Below, piece by piece: positions 39,416 to 52,755 of a stretch of 64,000 nucleotides of DNA. Within the stretch, counting starts at the first letter, position 1. Each line of letters begins with the position of its first letter. Under the pieces are notes generated by a model, which did not search any database, was not told where the DNA came from, and worked only from the letters and a program-made list of their open reading frames with translations. A program made the translations under genes and the position numbers. Origin of the DNA: Pedobacter cryoconitis (GTDB lineage Bacteria > Bacteroidota > Bacteroidia > Sphingobacteriales > Sphingobacteriaceae); NCBI RefSeq assembly GCF_001590605.1, contig NZ_CP014504.1, positions 5,580,001-5,644,000 on the forward strand, read 5' to 3'.

Positions 39416-39573
39416 GAGCAATAAACTGTTGTTTGTTCTTCATAACTAACTTCTTTCAATAATATGTCATCGTTTGATACCCGCCTGCAAACAGCAGAGC
39501 AGGAGCAGACCATTACAATATCAATCGAGCAATCGCTGTAGAAAGCGATCAAACAAAAGCTGGATAAAGACAT

Positions 39574-39684
<111 letters not shown>

Positions 39685-39692
39685 TCTTAAAG

Positions 39693-39723
39693 AAAGCCTG
39701 TAGGAAACTGCAGGCTTTTCTTG
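39693..39723 (+). terminator. rRNA operon 1 terminator
   Basis: Stem AAAGCCTGTAG/CTGCAGGCTTT (one G-T pair) with a GAAA loop, followed by a T-run. Confidence 0.9.
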
Positions 39724-39771
39724 TTTACAGACTTTTTTGTAAATAAAATAAGTATTACAGGTATTTATCTT

Positions 39772-39798
39772 CTTGTTTACAGTCATTTTGTAAACAAG
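39772..39798 (+). terminator. Secondary hairpin downstream of rRNA operon 1
   Basis: CTTGTTTACA (39772-39781) and TGTAAACAAG (39789-39798) form a perfect 10-bp stem. The same stem occurs directly behind the terminator of copy 2 (47022-47049); here it is displaced by about 50 bases. Confidence 0.55.
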
Positions 39799-39949
39799 CT
39801 CCACTGCTATTGATGATAACGTAGCTCATAATCAGGGCTTGTATTTATTTGTAACGCACCGATTACCTCCTTTACACCTGATATCCTCAAATGAATACTT
39901 TCACGCATCTGATAGTATTATCTCCATCCTGAATTGGCACTGCGTCTGC

Positions 39950-39983
39950 TGTTCGATCATTATTTTAGTAAATAATACTTTTG
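39950..39983 (+). promoter_or_regulatory. Promoter-like element upstream of the zeta-like gene
   Basis: TACTTTTG (39976-39983) fits TAnnTTTG; TGTTCG 20 bases upstream is a fair -33 match. It lies about 270 bases before the gene start, so the leader would be long. Confidence 0.4.
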
Positions 39984-40248
39984 CATCTAAACCATAAGGA
40001 AGAATCTATCCTCAGTTTGTGGTGCTTATTATTAATTTATAAATTCTTGTATATGATTTGTCTATGATTGTTGGATCTGACGATAGGAGCAAGTCATAGT
40101 GAATAAGTATTTGTCTGATCAATGGGATAATTTCTATCTTTATAATTGATGAAACGATCAATTCTCTGTTTACCATTTGATATTCCTGGGGAATTCAGGT
40201 ATCGGCTGAAATTTAGTATGTCAGTTATTGATAAGAGAGGAATCTATC

Positions 40249-40830
40249 ATGCCTGATCTATATATCATATCAGGTTGTAATGGTTCAGGGAAGACAACTG
40301 CCAGTTATACTATTTTGCCAGAAATTCTAAATTGTATGGAGTTTGTGAATGCTGATAATATTGCCCATGGCCTATCTCCTTTTAATCCTGAAAGTGTAGC
40401 TCTTGAATCTGGAAGGATTATGCTTAAACGTATTCGTGAATTGATGGCTGCCCGGGTTGATTTTGCTTTTGAAACCACACTATCTACCCGAAGTTATGTT
40501 TCCCTGGTTAAACAGGCACAGCAAGCGGGTTATAACGTTAGTCTTTTATATTTTTGGTTAGGTTCTCCCGAGCTGGCTATAGCACGTGTGGCGAAACGCG
40601 TAAGTAAAGGTGGTCATCATATCCCTGCTGATGTGATCAGACGCAGATATTACAGGAGCATTTATAATTTGTATAAACTCTATATGCCGGTATGTAATCA
40701 GTGGACTCTTATAGCTAACATGGATCTGTCGCCTCATGTGATCGCAAAATATGATAGTGTTGGAAAGATGATTTTTAATAAGAGTATCTGGGATACTATC
40801 ATTCAGAAATTGGCGGAAGAAAGTATATAA
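40249..40830 (+). CDS. Zeta toxin-like P-loop kinase
   Basis: A 193-residue P-loop protein starting at ATG 40249; an in-frame TTG at 40228 would add 7 residues without family support. The Walker A motif GCNGSGKTT is at 9-17, followed by VNADNIA, FETTLSTRSY and the basic segment GGHHIPADVIRRRYYRS. These are the signature blocks of the zeta toxin/PezT group, which phosphorylates UDP-N-acetylglucosamine or related sugars. Stand-alone homologues without an antitoxin are common in Bacteroidota and may have a non-toxic role. It lies alone between two rRNA operons, in the same direction. Confidence 0.85.
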   Translation: MPDLYIISGCNGSGKTTASYTILPEILNCMEFVNADNIAHGLSPFNPESVALESGRIMLKRIRELMAARVDFAFETTLSTRSYVSLVKQAQQAGYNVSLLYFWLGSPELAIARVAKRVSKGGHHIPADVIRRRYYRSIYNLYKLYMPVCNQWTLIANMDLSPHVIAKYDSVGKMIFNKSIWDTIIQKLAEESI

Positions 40831-41122
40831 TCATTATGCGTATAGGGGAGTGTTGCCCAAAATCTTAAGAAAATAGATGCCATTCTATAATTATCAATAC
40901 ACGTTATCTTTTTATTTCTTGTTTTGATCGAAGTATTTTGATCTATTTTAGATAGGATTACTCCCATTTTGAGCATTGATCTTTTAATTTCTTATTGTTT
41001 ATGCTATTAAATTTGATAAATATGCTGTTGCCGGGCGTATTTTGGGTAAGCTGAAAGGACGTTGTAGGATTAGTTTGCAGGGAAAATAGCCATTGTTTGT
41101 GTATAGTTTACACTATCTGATA
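40831..41122. other. Spacer between the zeta-like gene and rRNA operon 2
   Basis: About 290 AT-rich bases without a gene or a clear terminator. A TACACTAT box (41109-41116) lies just before the left boundary of the duplicated rRNA unit. Confidence 0.5.
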
Positions 41123-41183
41123 AAGTATTTCGTGTTGGAAATCATGCAGTTAGGGGATGTATACAATTATTCGTGTGATATTG

Positions 41184-41214
41184 TTTGGCGGATGGGATAA
41201 TTTTCCTACTTTTG
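41184..41214 (+). promoter_or_regulatory. rRNA operon 2 promoter P1
   Basis: TTTG (41184-41187), 19 bases, TACTTTTG (41207-41214); identical to P1 of copy 1. Confidence 0.85.
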
Positions 41215-41341
41215 CATCCCGCTTCGGAGGAAGGGAAACAGTGAAAAGGATAAGTGCTGAAGATTGAAAGGATGTAAAGTAGAGGTTGTTGTTAAGCTTC
41301 AGAAAGGAATTAAAACTTTCTAAAAATAAAAAAGAAAAAGC

Positions 41342-41371
41342 TTGACAAAACGAAAAAGATTTCTACCTTTG
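41342..41371 (+). promoter_or_regulatory. rRNA operon 2 promoter P2
   Basis: TTGAC (41342-41346) and TACCTTTG (41364-41371), identical to P2 of copy 1. Confidence 0.85.
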
Positions 41372-41697
41372 CAGTCCCAACAAAAACGGGAAGATCACTA
41401 ACGGATGTTAGCAGATCACAATAACAAGACTGAAACAATGGTTAGCCTGAAAAAACTTTAAGAACATTAAGACTTAGAGAATTAGAAAGTGAATCATTGC
41501 AACATATAAAGGCAACCGTGAGGTGCTGCCGAGAAGTTCATTAAAGAGATGTCATTTACAAACGTAGCGAGGTAAGCTAGTACAAGTTCAAAGTACATGA
41601 ACCGCGCGAGTTTTTTAAGTCTGTTCTGACAGACAAATAAGAATAAGACTATTATTAATACAAGTTAAGAATGGTCAGCGTTCAAACATAACATTTT

Positions 41698-43219
<1,522 letters not shown>

Positions 43220-43439
43220 CTGGAGTAAGACAGATTACTCGCTGCGTAAATGATATACCAATGAAACTCTAACACATAGAGTAACTAAGTATATAAGTAA
43301 ATGACAATAAAATCTCAAAAAGAAAAACCCATAGGATGAAACATCAACATGAGTGTTGTTCACCTGCTGAAAGAAGGAATTGACCGAGGAAAAGGAATTG
43401 TGCTGAGACACCTCAACAACAACCCTGACCCAGGAAAAT

Positions 43440-43513
43440 AGTCCCGTAGCTCAGTTGGTTAGAGCACTACACTGATAATGTAGGGGTCAGCAGTTCAAAT
43501 CTGCTCGGGACTA
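43440..43513 (+). tRNA. tRNA-Ile (GAT), copy 2
   Basis: Identical to the copy at 36137-36210. Confidence 0.96.
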
Positions 43514-43528
43514 CATTATATATTCTAA

Positions 43529-43602
43529 GGGGGATTAGCTCAGCTGGCTAGAGCGCCTGCCTTGCACGCAGGAGGTCAACGGTTCGACTCCGTTATTCTC
43601 CA
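43529..43602 (+). tRNA. tRNA-Ala (TGC), copy 2
   Basis: Identical to the copy at 36226-36299. Confidence 0.95.
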
Positions 43603-43839
43603 CGATTGGCCCGTAGTTAAGATAAAAGCTACAGGAAATAGGGTAGAGGTAGTAATACTGTAATACCTGGGACAATAAAGTTCTTTGACATATTGGAAGA
43701 AGTTAATAAAGAAGAGCAACAACAATAGAGACGTTGTTAGCTTGAAGGAACTACTAGTGTACTTGTACACAAAATAGAACTGTAAGGTTAATAACAGAAT
43801 AAAAAAAGCATTTCCATAGGCGCAAAAGGCTATGGAGAG

Positions 43840-46717
<2,878 letters not shown>

Positions 46718-46875
46718 GAGCAATAAACTGTTGTTTGTTCTTCATAACTAACTTCTTTCAATAATATGTCATCGTTTGATACCCGCCTGCAAACAGCAGA
46801 GCAGGAGCAGACCATTACAATATCAATCGAGCAATCGCTGTAGAAAGCGATCAAACAAAAGCTGGATAAAGACAT

Positions 46876-46986
<111 letters not shown>

Positions 46987-46994
46987 TCTTAAAG

Positions 46995-47049
46995 AAAGCC
47001 TGTAGGAAACTGCAGGCTTTTCTTGTTTACAGACTTTTTTGTAAACAAG
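46995..47049 (+). terminator. rRNA operon 2 tandem terminators
   Basis: Stem AAAGCCTGTAG/CTGCAGGCTTT (46995-47020) with T-run, followed at once by a second perfect 10-bp stem CTTGTTTACA/TGTAAACAAG (47022-47049) whose loop holds the T-run. Confidence 0.85.
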
Positions 47050-47205
47050 CACACCCTATCCACCAATTCTTCTGAATTCAATTCACCGCTTGCAGACAGA
47101 TAAAGTTACTTCATTTAATTATTAATTACCCTTGTAGCAACGTGTCTGAAAAGAGTCTTATATTTACCTGCTATTATACTATTTGTATTACATAATTGAT
47201 CAGAC

Positions 47206-47679
47206 TTGCTCAAGAATCCACTCATTAAGCTTATAGATTTTTTCTACTTTCCTTTTTTACGGTTTATACCCATAAAGACTTTTAGATATGGCATAACTGG
47301 TGGTAGTAATGCGCTGCTCAATTTGACTATATTCTTTCTGAGTTACAATTATGTATTGAAGGGAGAGGCGCTGAGAATCGGAAGCTATACAATCACCTCT
47401 TACATTGGCGCAGATCTGATGGCACTTTCTGTAAGTTTTCCAGTTGGATTTTTACTGAATAAGTATTTAGTTTTTCAACAGGAGGGGAGAGGCGTTCAAC
47501 AGCTGGGTTTATACGCGTTCGTCACTGCAAGTTCATTGCTGATGAATTACGGTCTGCTACATTTGCTGGTTGGATATTTTGGCTTGTGGGCTACGCCTTC
47601 ACAAGCCTTCATTATTGTATTGATGTCTGCGTTCAGTTACTTCTTTCAATCGTATGTGACTTTCCGGGAACGGACATAA
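47206..47679 (+). CDS. GtrA family membrane protein (lipid-linked sugar flippase-like)
   Basis: A 157-residue membrane protein with four predicted helices and the GtrA opening FRYGITGGSNALLNLTIFF. The only possible start is TTG 47206: a stop lies four codons upstream and no ATG occurs before the second helix. GtrA proteins are thought to flip polyprenyl-phosphate sugars or assist their synthases. The gene converges on a deacetylase/GT2 pair 48 bases away, which supports a role in lipid-linked sugar transfer. Confidence 0.85.
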   Translation: MLKNPLIKLIDFFYFPFLRFIPIKTFRYGITGGSNALLNLTIFFLSYNYVLKGEALRIGSYTITSYIGADLMALSVSFPVGFLLNKYLVFQQEGRGVQQLGLYAFVTASSLLMNYGLLHLLVGYFGLWATPSQAFIIVLMSAFSYFFQSYVTFRERT

Positions 47680-47727
47680 TTTTACTTATAAGACGAGCCT
47701 TAATATATTTAATAAATCCAATGCTTT

Positions 47728-48510
47728 TTATGCCAGTGGAATATTCTTCGTGAACTGTGAGATTGTTCCTGAAGGGTAACCTTGCTTATTTAGCCATCCC
47801 ATAAATTTATCCATCCTGGCAATCATATCCTGACCGGAATTTTTACTGACATAACCCGGAAAACCAAAGCGCTCTTTATCGGTGAGGTCTGTAAATTCCC
47901 AGGGGTGGAAATATATATTAATATAATTGTCTTTTTGATAAGTTCTTTTGACCAGGTGTTCATAGAACCAAAGTGGCAAGTTATGAAATGATAACCAGAA
48001 AAGTGGAAACCGCGAAATAGGGCTTACTGAAGCTGGTAATTGTAAAACGCCACTCTGAAAAAAGTATGTTCTGGAAATATGCCGGTTGTTATATCTTCCA
48101 GGCAGCCAGGTTGGATTAATAGAACTATTGTATAGATAACCTGCTTTTTGTATCTCCTGCTCATCTACGGGCATCATTCTGGCCATTCTGTAGCCTGTGA
48201 CTGCAACCCCTGATAATTCTTCCAGTGCTAACCGGGATTCCAGTAAGTGTTCTTTTTTGAAATCTGAATGGTAAACGCCATGAGAAGCCAGCTCATGTCC
48301 TTCATCAAGTATACGCTTGATAATTGCAGTTGCATTTTTTGCAAAGGTAACTGTACTGAAAAAGGTTGCCTTAAGTTTGTTTTTAGCCAGCAAATCCAAT
48401 ATGGTCAGGGTACCTTCAGAAGAGATTCTTATTTGTTCTTCAAAAGTGATACTTTTCCCATATTCAAAAGGCATATCAAATTCTTCAATATCAAAGCTGA
48501 GCAATATCAT
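47728..48510 (-). CDS. Polysaccharide deacetylase (NodB-type) family protein
   Basis: A 260-residue protein without a signal peptide. NodB motifs are visible: catalytic/metal Asp7 in SFDIEEFD and metal ligands H77 and H81 in SHGVYHSDF. A later HPWEF segment (about 208-212) is typical of cytoplasmic members. Such enzymes remove N- or O-acyl groups from sugars. The start overlaps the end of the GT2 gene by 20 bases, so the two are translationally coupled and probably act on the same lipid-linked or nucleotide sugar, as ArnC and ArnD do. Confidence 0.9.
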   Translation of the reverse strand: MILLSFDIEEFDMPFEYGKSITFEEQIRISSEGTLTILDLLAKNKLKATFFSTVTFAKNATAIIKRILDEGHELASHGVYHSDFKKEHLLESRLALEELSGVAVTGYRMARMMPVDEQEIQKAGYLYNSSINPTWLPGRYNNRHISRTYFFQSGVLQLPASVSPISRFPLFWLSFHNLPLWFYEHLVKRTYQKDNYINIYFHPWEFTDLTDKERFGFPGYVSKNSGQDMIARMDKFMGWLNKQGYPSGTISQFTKNIPLA

Positions 48511-49456
48511 AATTTGTGTTTGTAGTTGCCGGAACGAAATTTGTAGATTTAATGATATAGTTAGGCCGGTTTTTTGTCTGCATAAACATCTTCCCGATAT
48601 AGATTCCTATAATCCCCATAATAATAAGCTGTAGTCCTCCGAAAAAGACTATGGTCATAATGGTAGATGCCCATCCATCTACTTCTATACCCATGTAAAC
48701 TGAGTAGAATACGTAAGGAATATATAAGACAGATAACATAGAAAAGGCAAAGCCAAGATATACTGCGGTATAAAGTGGTTTGATACTAAACGAGGTTACG
48801 CCCTGTAGTGCAAAACGCATCATTTTCCGAAGGTTATATTTACTGGTGCCCGCGTGTCTTTTATGCGGGATATAATCAATCGCAATTTGTTTATAACCCA
48901 TCCATTGCACAAGGCCACGGATAAAAGGTTCGTTCTCTTCAAAGTTTCTAAATACATCTATCACCTTTTTATCCATCAGCCTGAAGTCAGCAGTCCCTTC
49001 TTCAATTTGGATACTTGACAAGACATTGATCAGTTTGTAGAAAAGAGATGATGATTTTCTTTTTCCATAAGGCAGACTTTTATCTTCTGATCTGCGGGTA
49101 TAAACCACATCGTTACCTTCTTCCCATTTTTCAAGCATCTGAATTATCAGTTCTGGAGGATGCTGAAGATCGGCATCAAGAGAAATTACGCAGTCTCCTT
49201 TTGCCTGGTCTAATCCTGCTTTTAAGGCAAGCTGGTGTCCAAAGTTCCGTGAAAACTCTATATAGAATAATTTAGTATTGATACTTGCCATCGTTTTAAG
49301 GATGGTTAGCGTGTGATCGGTACTGCCATCGTCAATAATTATAAATTCAGCTTCATAGGCTGTATTTTTGAAAATACCTTCCAACCTGTCGATAATGACG
49401 ATTAAGTTCTCTGCTTCATTAAAAGCAGGGATCACTACAGATACTGTTTTTTTCAT
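48491..49456 (-). CDS. Glycosyltransferase family 2, polyprenyl-phosphate sugar synthase-like
   Basis: A 321-residue GT-A enzyme: VSVVIPAFNEAENL at 5-18, IIDDGSTDHT at 40-49 and the metal-binding DAD at 94-96 (SLDADLQHP). The middle part has the DFRLMDKKV block, and two transmembrane helices (about 230-290) close the protein. This is the layout of DPM1/ArnC/GtrB-type enzymes that move a sugar from its nucleotide to undecaprenyl phosphate. A leader motif AGCTTCATAACC lies about 23 bases before the ATG, as in two genes of the sugar-oxidation operon. Confidence 0.92.
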   Translation of the reverse strand: MKKTVSVVIPAFNEAENLIVIIDRLEGIFKNTAYEAEFIIIDDGSTDHTLTILKTMASINTKLFYIEFSRNFGHQLALKAGLDQAKGDCVISLDADLQHPPELIIQMLEKWEEGNDVVYTRRSEDKSLPYGKRKSSSLFYKLINVLSSIQIEEGTADFRLMDKKVIDVFRNFEENEPFIRGLVQWMGYKQIAIDYIPHKRHAGTSKYNLRKMMRFALQGVTSFSIKPLYTAVYLGFAFSMLSVLYIPYVFYSVYMGIEVDGWASTIMTIVFFGGLQLIIMGIIGIYIGKMFMQTKNRPNYIIKSTNFVPATTNTNYDIAQL

Positions 49457-49591
49457 CAGTTTATATTTATTTTAATCGGTTATGAAGCTGTCACGATTTT
49501 ATATTTTTCACCAGCATCGATTTGATTTTTGTGTTCAAGAGCTTGCATGCCCGGTTCAATTCGTGGTGTGATTTGAAAAATCATAATGGTT

Positions 49592-50794
49592 TCATTGGAT
49601 GGTGGTGGTTTTTAAATCAAATTGCTTAAAGATCATTTGATAAGTCATGTATAGCCATATGAATACACAAGGAAGAGCCTTTAACGAATAGCGAATGATA
49701 TAATTGTCTCTGAAAGATCTGGTATATAAATCAGAAGAACCTAAACTTGTAAGCAATATCGCAAAAATAAAAAGAGCAATCACGATTGGTTGTATGGGTT
49801 TTTCTTGTAAAATAAACCAGATTGCTACTCCGGTAAATGCAATAATATAAGTAGGTGATTCAGATGAATTGCTAAAGATAACGGTAAAAATCAACGTTGA
49901 TGCCAGATACATTAGCCTGAATGCGGGGGACTGATATTGTTTGATTCTTAAATAAGGAAGACAGAAAAGTATAATTCCAGTAATCAGAAATGGTAAGTTG
50001 GAAAGATCAGGATTGCCCGTCACTCTTCTGACTATACCCATCAATGATATATCTTGCCAGGAAACAAGTGTGGCATTTTCAAGCTGTTTAGCACTTAAAG
50101 AAAGATACCATTCTTTGTATTGTAACAAAATATATTCATGACCATAAAATAACATCGGCAGTCCAAAGAATACGATAGCCCAGAAGATACAGTAGGCGAT
50201 GAACTTTGGCTTCTCTTTAACAAAGAAGAAGAAAGCCAGGCCGACAATACCGTATAATTTGATAAATGTTCCAAGCAAAATAAGACATGCTGCCCAAAAA
50301 TTTTGCTTTTTATCAACTAAAGTATAGCTTAAAACAATGATTGCTGTAATCGAAGGATTAATTTGACAGGCAAATAGTGCAGTAAGCAACTCATGCGCAA
50401 TGATCCAATATACTGCATTTACTTTCGCTTCTTTCAAAGGAAGTGTCTTTATTGCATAATATAAGAACAGACTGTTGGCGAGCTCCCAGAAAAACATCCC
50501 TAAAAATTCAGGTAACTGAGCAAAAGGCGCAATGATCAGAGAGAACAATGGACCGTAATGATTCATATCTGCATATTCGGGATACCTGCCAAATAAGGAT
50601 ACATGATCATTGGCATGAAAATAAGTATAAATAAAGATCAGATAGTTATTATGAGAGGTGCCTGAATGATATTGTCGGTAGGAGGTAATTGCAGGCAGCA
50701 GAATAAAAATACTAAGAATAAATAGCCGGTTATTAAAAAGCTTAGTTAAAGTAGCGGCCAAGCTTGATTTCATTTGTGTAGTAAGAAGTGGCAT
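49592..50794 (-). CDS. GT87/DUF2029-like membrane glycosyltransferase
   Basis: A 400-residue protein with about 10 hydrophobic segments and a GT-C-like pattern: a first helix, then an extended loop with the acidic NDHVSLFGRYPEYADMNHYGP stretch shortened here to its core YADMNHYGPLFS (about 75-86). It matches the DUF2029 group of polyprenyl-phosphate-dependent mannosyltransferase-like enzymes. Genes encoding a GT2, a deacetylase and GtrA stand beside it. It probably transfers the lipid-linked sugar to an envelope acceptor outside the inner membrane. The gap of 135 bases to the GT2 gene leaves operon membership open. Confidence 0.78.
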   Translation of the reverse strand: MPLLTTQMKSSLAATLTKLFNNRLFILSIFILLPAITSYRQYHSGTSHNNYLIFIYTYFHANDHVSLFGRYPEYADMNHYGPLFSLIIAPFAQLPEFLGMFFWELANSLFLYYAIKTLPLKEAKVNAVYWIIAHELLTALFACQINPSITAIIVLSYTLVDKKQNFWAACLILLGTFIKLYGIVGLAFFFFVKEKPKFIAYCIFWAIVFFGLPMLFYGHEYILLQYKEWYLSLSAKQLENATLVSWQDISLMGIVRRVTGNPDLSNLPFLITGIILFCLPYLRIKQYQSPAFRLMYLASTLIFTVIFSNSSESPTYIIAFTGVAIWFILQEKPIQPIVIALFIFAILLTSLGSSDLYTRSFRDNYIIRYSLKALPCVFIWLYMTYQMIFKQFDLKTTTIQ

Positions 50795-51030
50795 TAATTC
50801 TATTGTATTAAGAGATTTGCAATGGTAAAGTTACAAAAGTAATTTTGCAAAAGAAGTGCTCCTGATCGAAGACCAAATGACATATTGGAAATATTGCCTG
50901 TTTTAGACATATCTATTATTTCCCTGCTTATCCATTGACCTCAATATGTACACTTTACTCCGTGAATTATAGCAAAACATATTCACCTGATGGATGAGGA
51001 ATTTGAGGCAGGCGTACTGCACCTGTACTT

Positions 51031-51624
51031 TTATTTTGTTGAGCTGTTTCCGTTTTGCTCAAAGAAGTATATAATCAGCATAATGGCTTTCTGATCGGTG
51101 GTATTTTTAGGTGTATGCGGTAAACGTCCATCAAATAACATGGAGTCGCCATCAGAGAGACTGTAGGTCTGATCTTCAAAAATATAATCTACTTTTCCCG
51201 ATAAGATATATTTGTATTCAAATGCTTCGGTAACCACCATTGGCCTGCTTGCATTGGGTTCAAGTTCAAGCAACACGATATCAACAGTTGAGTTTTTAAA
51301 GGTCTTTGTGAAAATGCGCTGATATAAAAAACCCAAAGCCTGCTCTTTTTCGAACGACTCATATTCATTTTTTCTTTTGATGAGTACGGGGCTAAGTTGG
51401 CTGCTAGCTGATATGTCTTTGAAAAACTGATTCAAATCAACATCTAAGGCGCTTATAATAGCTATCAAAACCATTAGAGATGGCACTGTACGGTTGTTTT
51501 CAATTTGTGAAATCAGGCCTTTGCTTACACTCGCACGATCAGCAAGTTCCTGTACCGTTGTATTCCGTTCTCTTCTTATTTCTTTTATCCTGGTACTTAT
51601 CTTAAGTATAATATTCTCTTCCAT
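51031..51624 (-). CDS. XRE family transcriptional regulator with C-terminal cupin
   Basis: A 197-residue protein with a helix-turn-helix domain at about 10-64 (VQELADRASVSKGLISQIENNRTVPS in part) and a cupin ligand-binding domain at about 110-190. XRE-cupin proteins usually repress nearby catabolic genes and respond to a small metabolite. The gene follows the phosphonatase-like HAD gene in the same direction after 107 bases. The repeated TATTGTTTA boxes upstream of that gene (52425-52470) are its best candidate operator. Confidence 0.9.
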   Translation of the reverse strand: MEENIILKISTRIKEIRRERNTTVQELADRASVSKGLISQIENNRTVPSLMVLIAIISALDVDLNQFFKDISASSQLSPVLIKRKNEYESFEKEQALGFLYQRIFTKTFKNSTVDIVLLELEPNASRPMVVTEAFEYKYILSGKVDYIFEDQTYSLSDGDSMLFDGRLPHTPKNTTDQKAIMLIIYFFEQNGNSSTK

Positions 51625-51731
51625 AAAGGGGGCAATTGCTCAAACTTAAGAAATTCGGCAGAGTTTAATAGTTAATAATCATTAAAACTGTGTTAAATCA
51701 CGAAGGGGAAGACTGAATATTAAAATCCTTT

Positions 51732-52412
51732 TTATGCTTTGATAATTGCAATCAGTTCTGAAATATCATCTATGATATGGGTGGGATGATGTGGTTCAAG
51801 CTCTGCTCTTGTAAAAGCTCCGGTGGTGATTCCGATTACGTAATTACAATCAGCATTGAGGCCTTCATTTATATCGACTTCTGTATCTCCGATTTTTATA
51901 ACCCCGTCTGTCGGAAGGATATTCAGATCCATTTTCATTTTATGAATCATATCTGGATATGGACGCCCGTTTTTTACATCATCACTTGCAACCATAATGT
52001 CAATTTTATCTTCCCAGTTTAGCCGGCTGATAATCAATTCTGCAATGTTCCTGGAAAATCCTGTATCTAAACCAATCTTAATCCCCATATTCCTAAGCTG
52101 TTCAAATGTATTTTCAACATTCGGGAGTGGTTTGATTTCATTAGAGCGGGTGTAAAATTCCAACATAATATTTACGAAATCAGCATGGATCTGTGTTATA
52201 ATAGCTGTGTTGATTTTTTGAACATCAGTTTCACATTTCTGCAGCATCATCTGGATGGCAACAGGCTTTTCGTAACCCATTAATGGATTTACATCTTTCA
52301 GTTCCACCTCATATCCCTGTTTTTTCATGGCCTGCTGAAAGGATAGGGCTACGTAATTTTCATCACTTACGGTTGTGCCTGCCATATCAAACACTACTAA
52401 TTTTATTGACAT
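51732..52412 (-). CDS. Phosphonatase-like HAD hydrolase
   Basis: A 226-residue HAD enzyme. The first motif is FDMAGTTV: nucleophile Asp9 and Ala11 in the place where most HAD phosphatases have a second Asp, a hallmark of phosphonoacetaldehyde hydrolases. Lys49 in LMGYEKP sits where phosphonatase has its Schiff-base lysine. GDTEVD near 182-187 is the acidic motif IV. The length is somewhat short for PhnX and fits the phosphonatase-like hydrolase group. Substrate unproven; no 2-aminoethylphosphonate transaminase or transporter is adjacent. Confidence 0.85.
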   Translation of the reverse strand: MSIKLVVFDMAGTTVSDENYVALSFQQAMKKQGYEVELKDVNPLMGYEKPVAIQMMLQKCETDVQKINTAIITQIHADFVNIMLEFYTRSNEIKPLPNVENTFEQLRNMGIKIGLDTGFSRNIAELIISRLNWEDKIDIMVASDDVKNGRPYPDMIHKMKMDLNILPTDGVIKIGDTEVDINEGLNADCNYVIGITTGAFTRAELEPHHPTHIIDDISELIAIIKA

Positions 52413-52755
52413 TACTTCAAGTTTTATTGTTTACAATTATAGGCTTATTGTTTAATATAAGTAAACAATAGTGTATTATATAATTGTTAAGTTTTATTGG
52501 GTTAACGGTTATTGAAAGCTTCGTTAACAGATTTTTCGGTTGTGCTGAAAACTGATGTACGGCATAGGAAGTGCGATTAAAATTTTTTTTATACAGTAAC
52601 TTTTATTTATAGGTAACTATCGCAAAACTAAACTTAGTTTATAAATAAGAATGTTAACTTTTGTTGAGTATATATAAACACTTGTCATTTTGTTTCTTTA
52701 GCACCATAATTGCTTAATACTACTTTTCACTATTACTTAATTAACAAGAATCTTT
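52413..52755. promoter_or_regulatory. Divergent intergenic region between the HAD gene and the antiporter gene
   Basis: About 340 very AT-rich bases. The HAD side holds the three TATTGTTTA boxes. The antiporter side holds TTAACTTTTGTTG near 52653, close to but not matching TAnnTTTG. No further gene is seen. Confidence 0.5.
52425..52470 (-). promoter_or_regulatory. Operator-like set of three TATTGTTTA half-sites
   Basis: TATTGTTTA occurs at 52425-52433 and 52446-52454 (21 bases apart, two helical turns) and inverted at 52462-52470. The last two form a 25-bp palindrome with a 7-base spacer. The set begins 13 bases upstream of the HAD start codon. Confidence 0.6.

Larger units (their letters stand above)
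39744..40248. other. Spacer between rRNA operon 1 and the zeta-like gene
   Basis: About 500 AT-rich bases. It contains a second hairpin (39772-39798, perfect 10-bp CTTGTTTACA stem) and a promoter-like TACTTTTG box at 39976-39983. I looked for a small antitoxin-like ORF ahead of the kinase gene and found none that is convincing. Confidence 0.5.
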
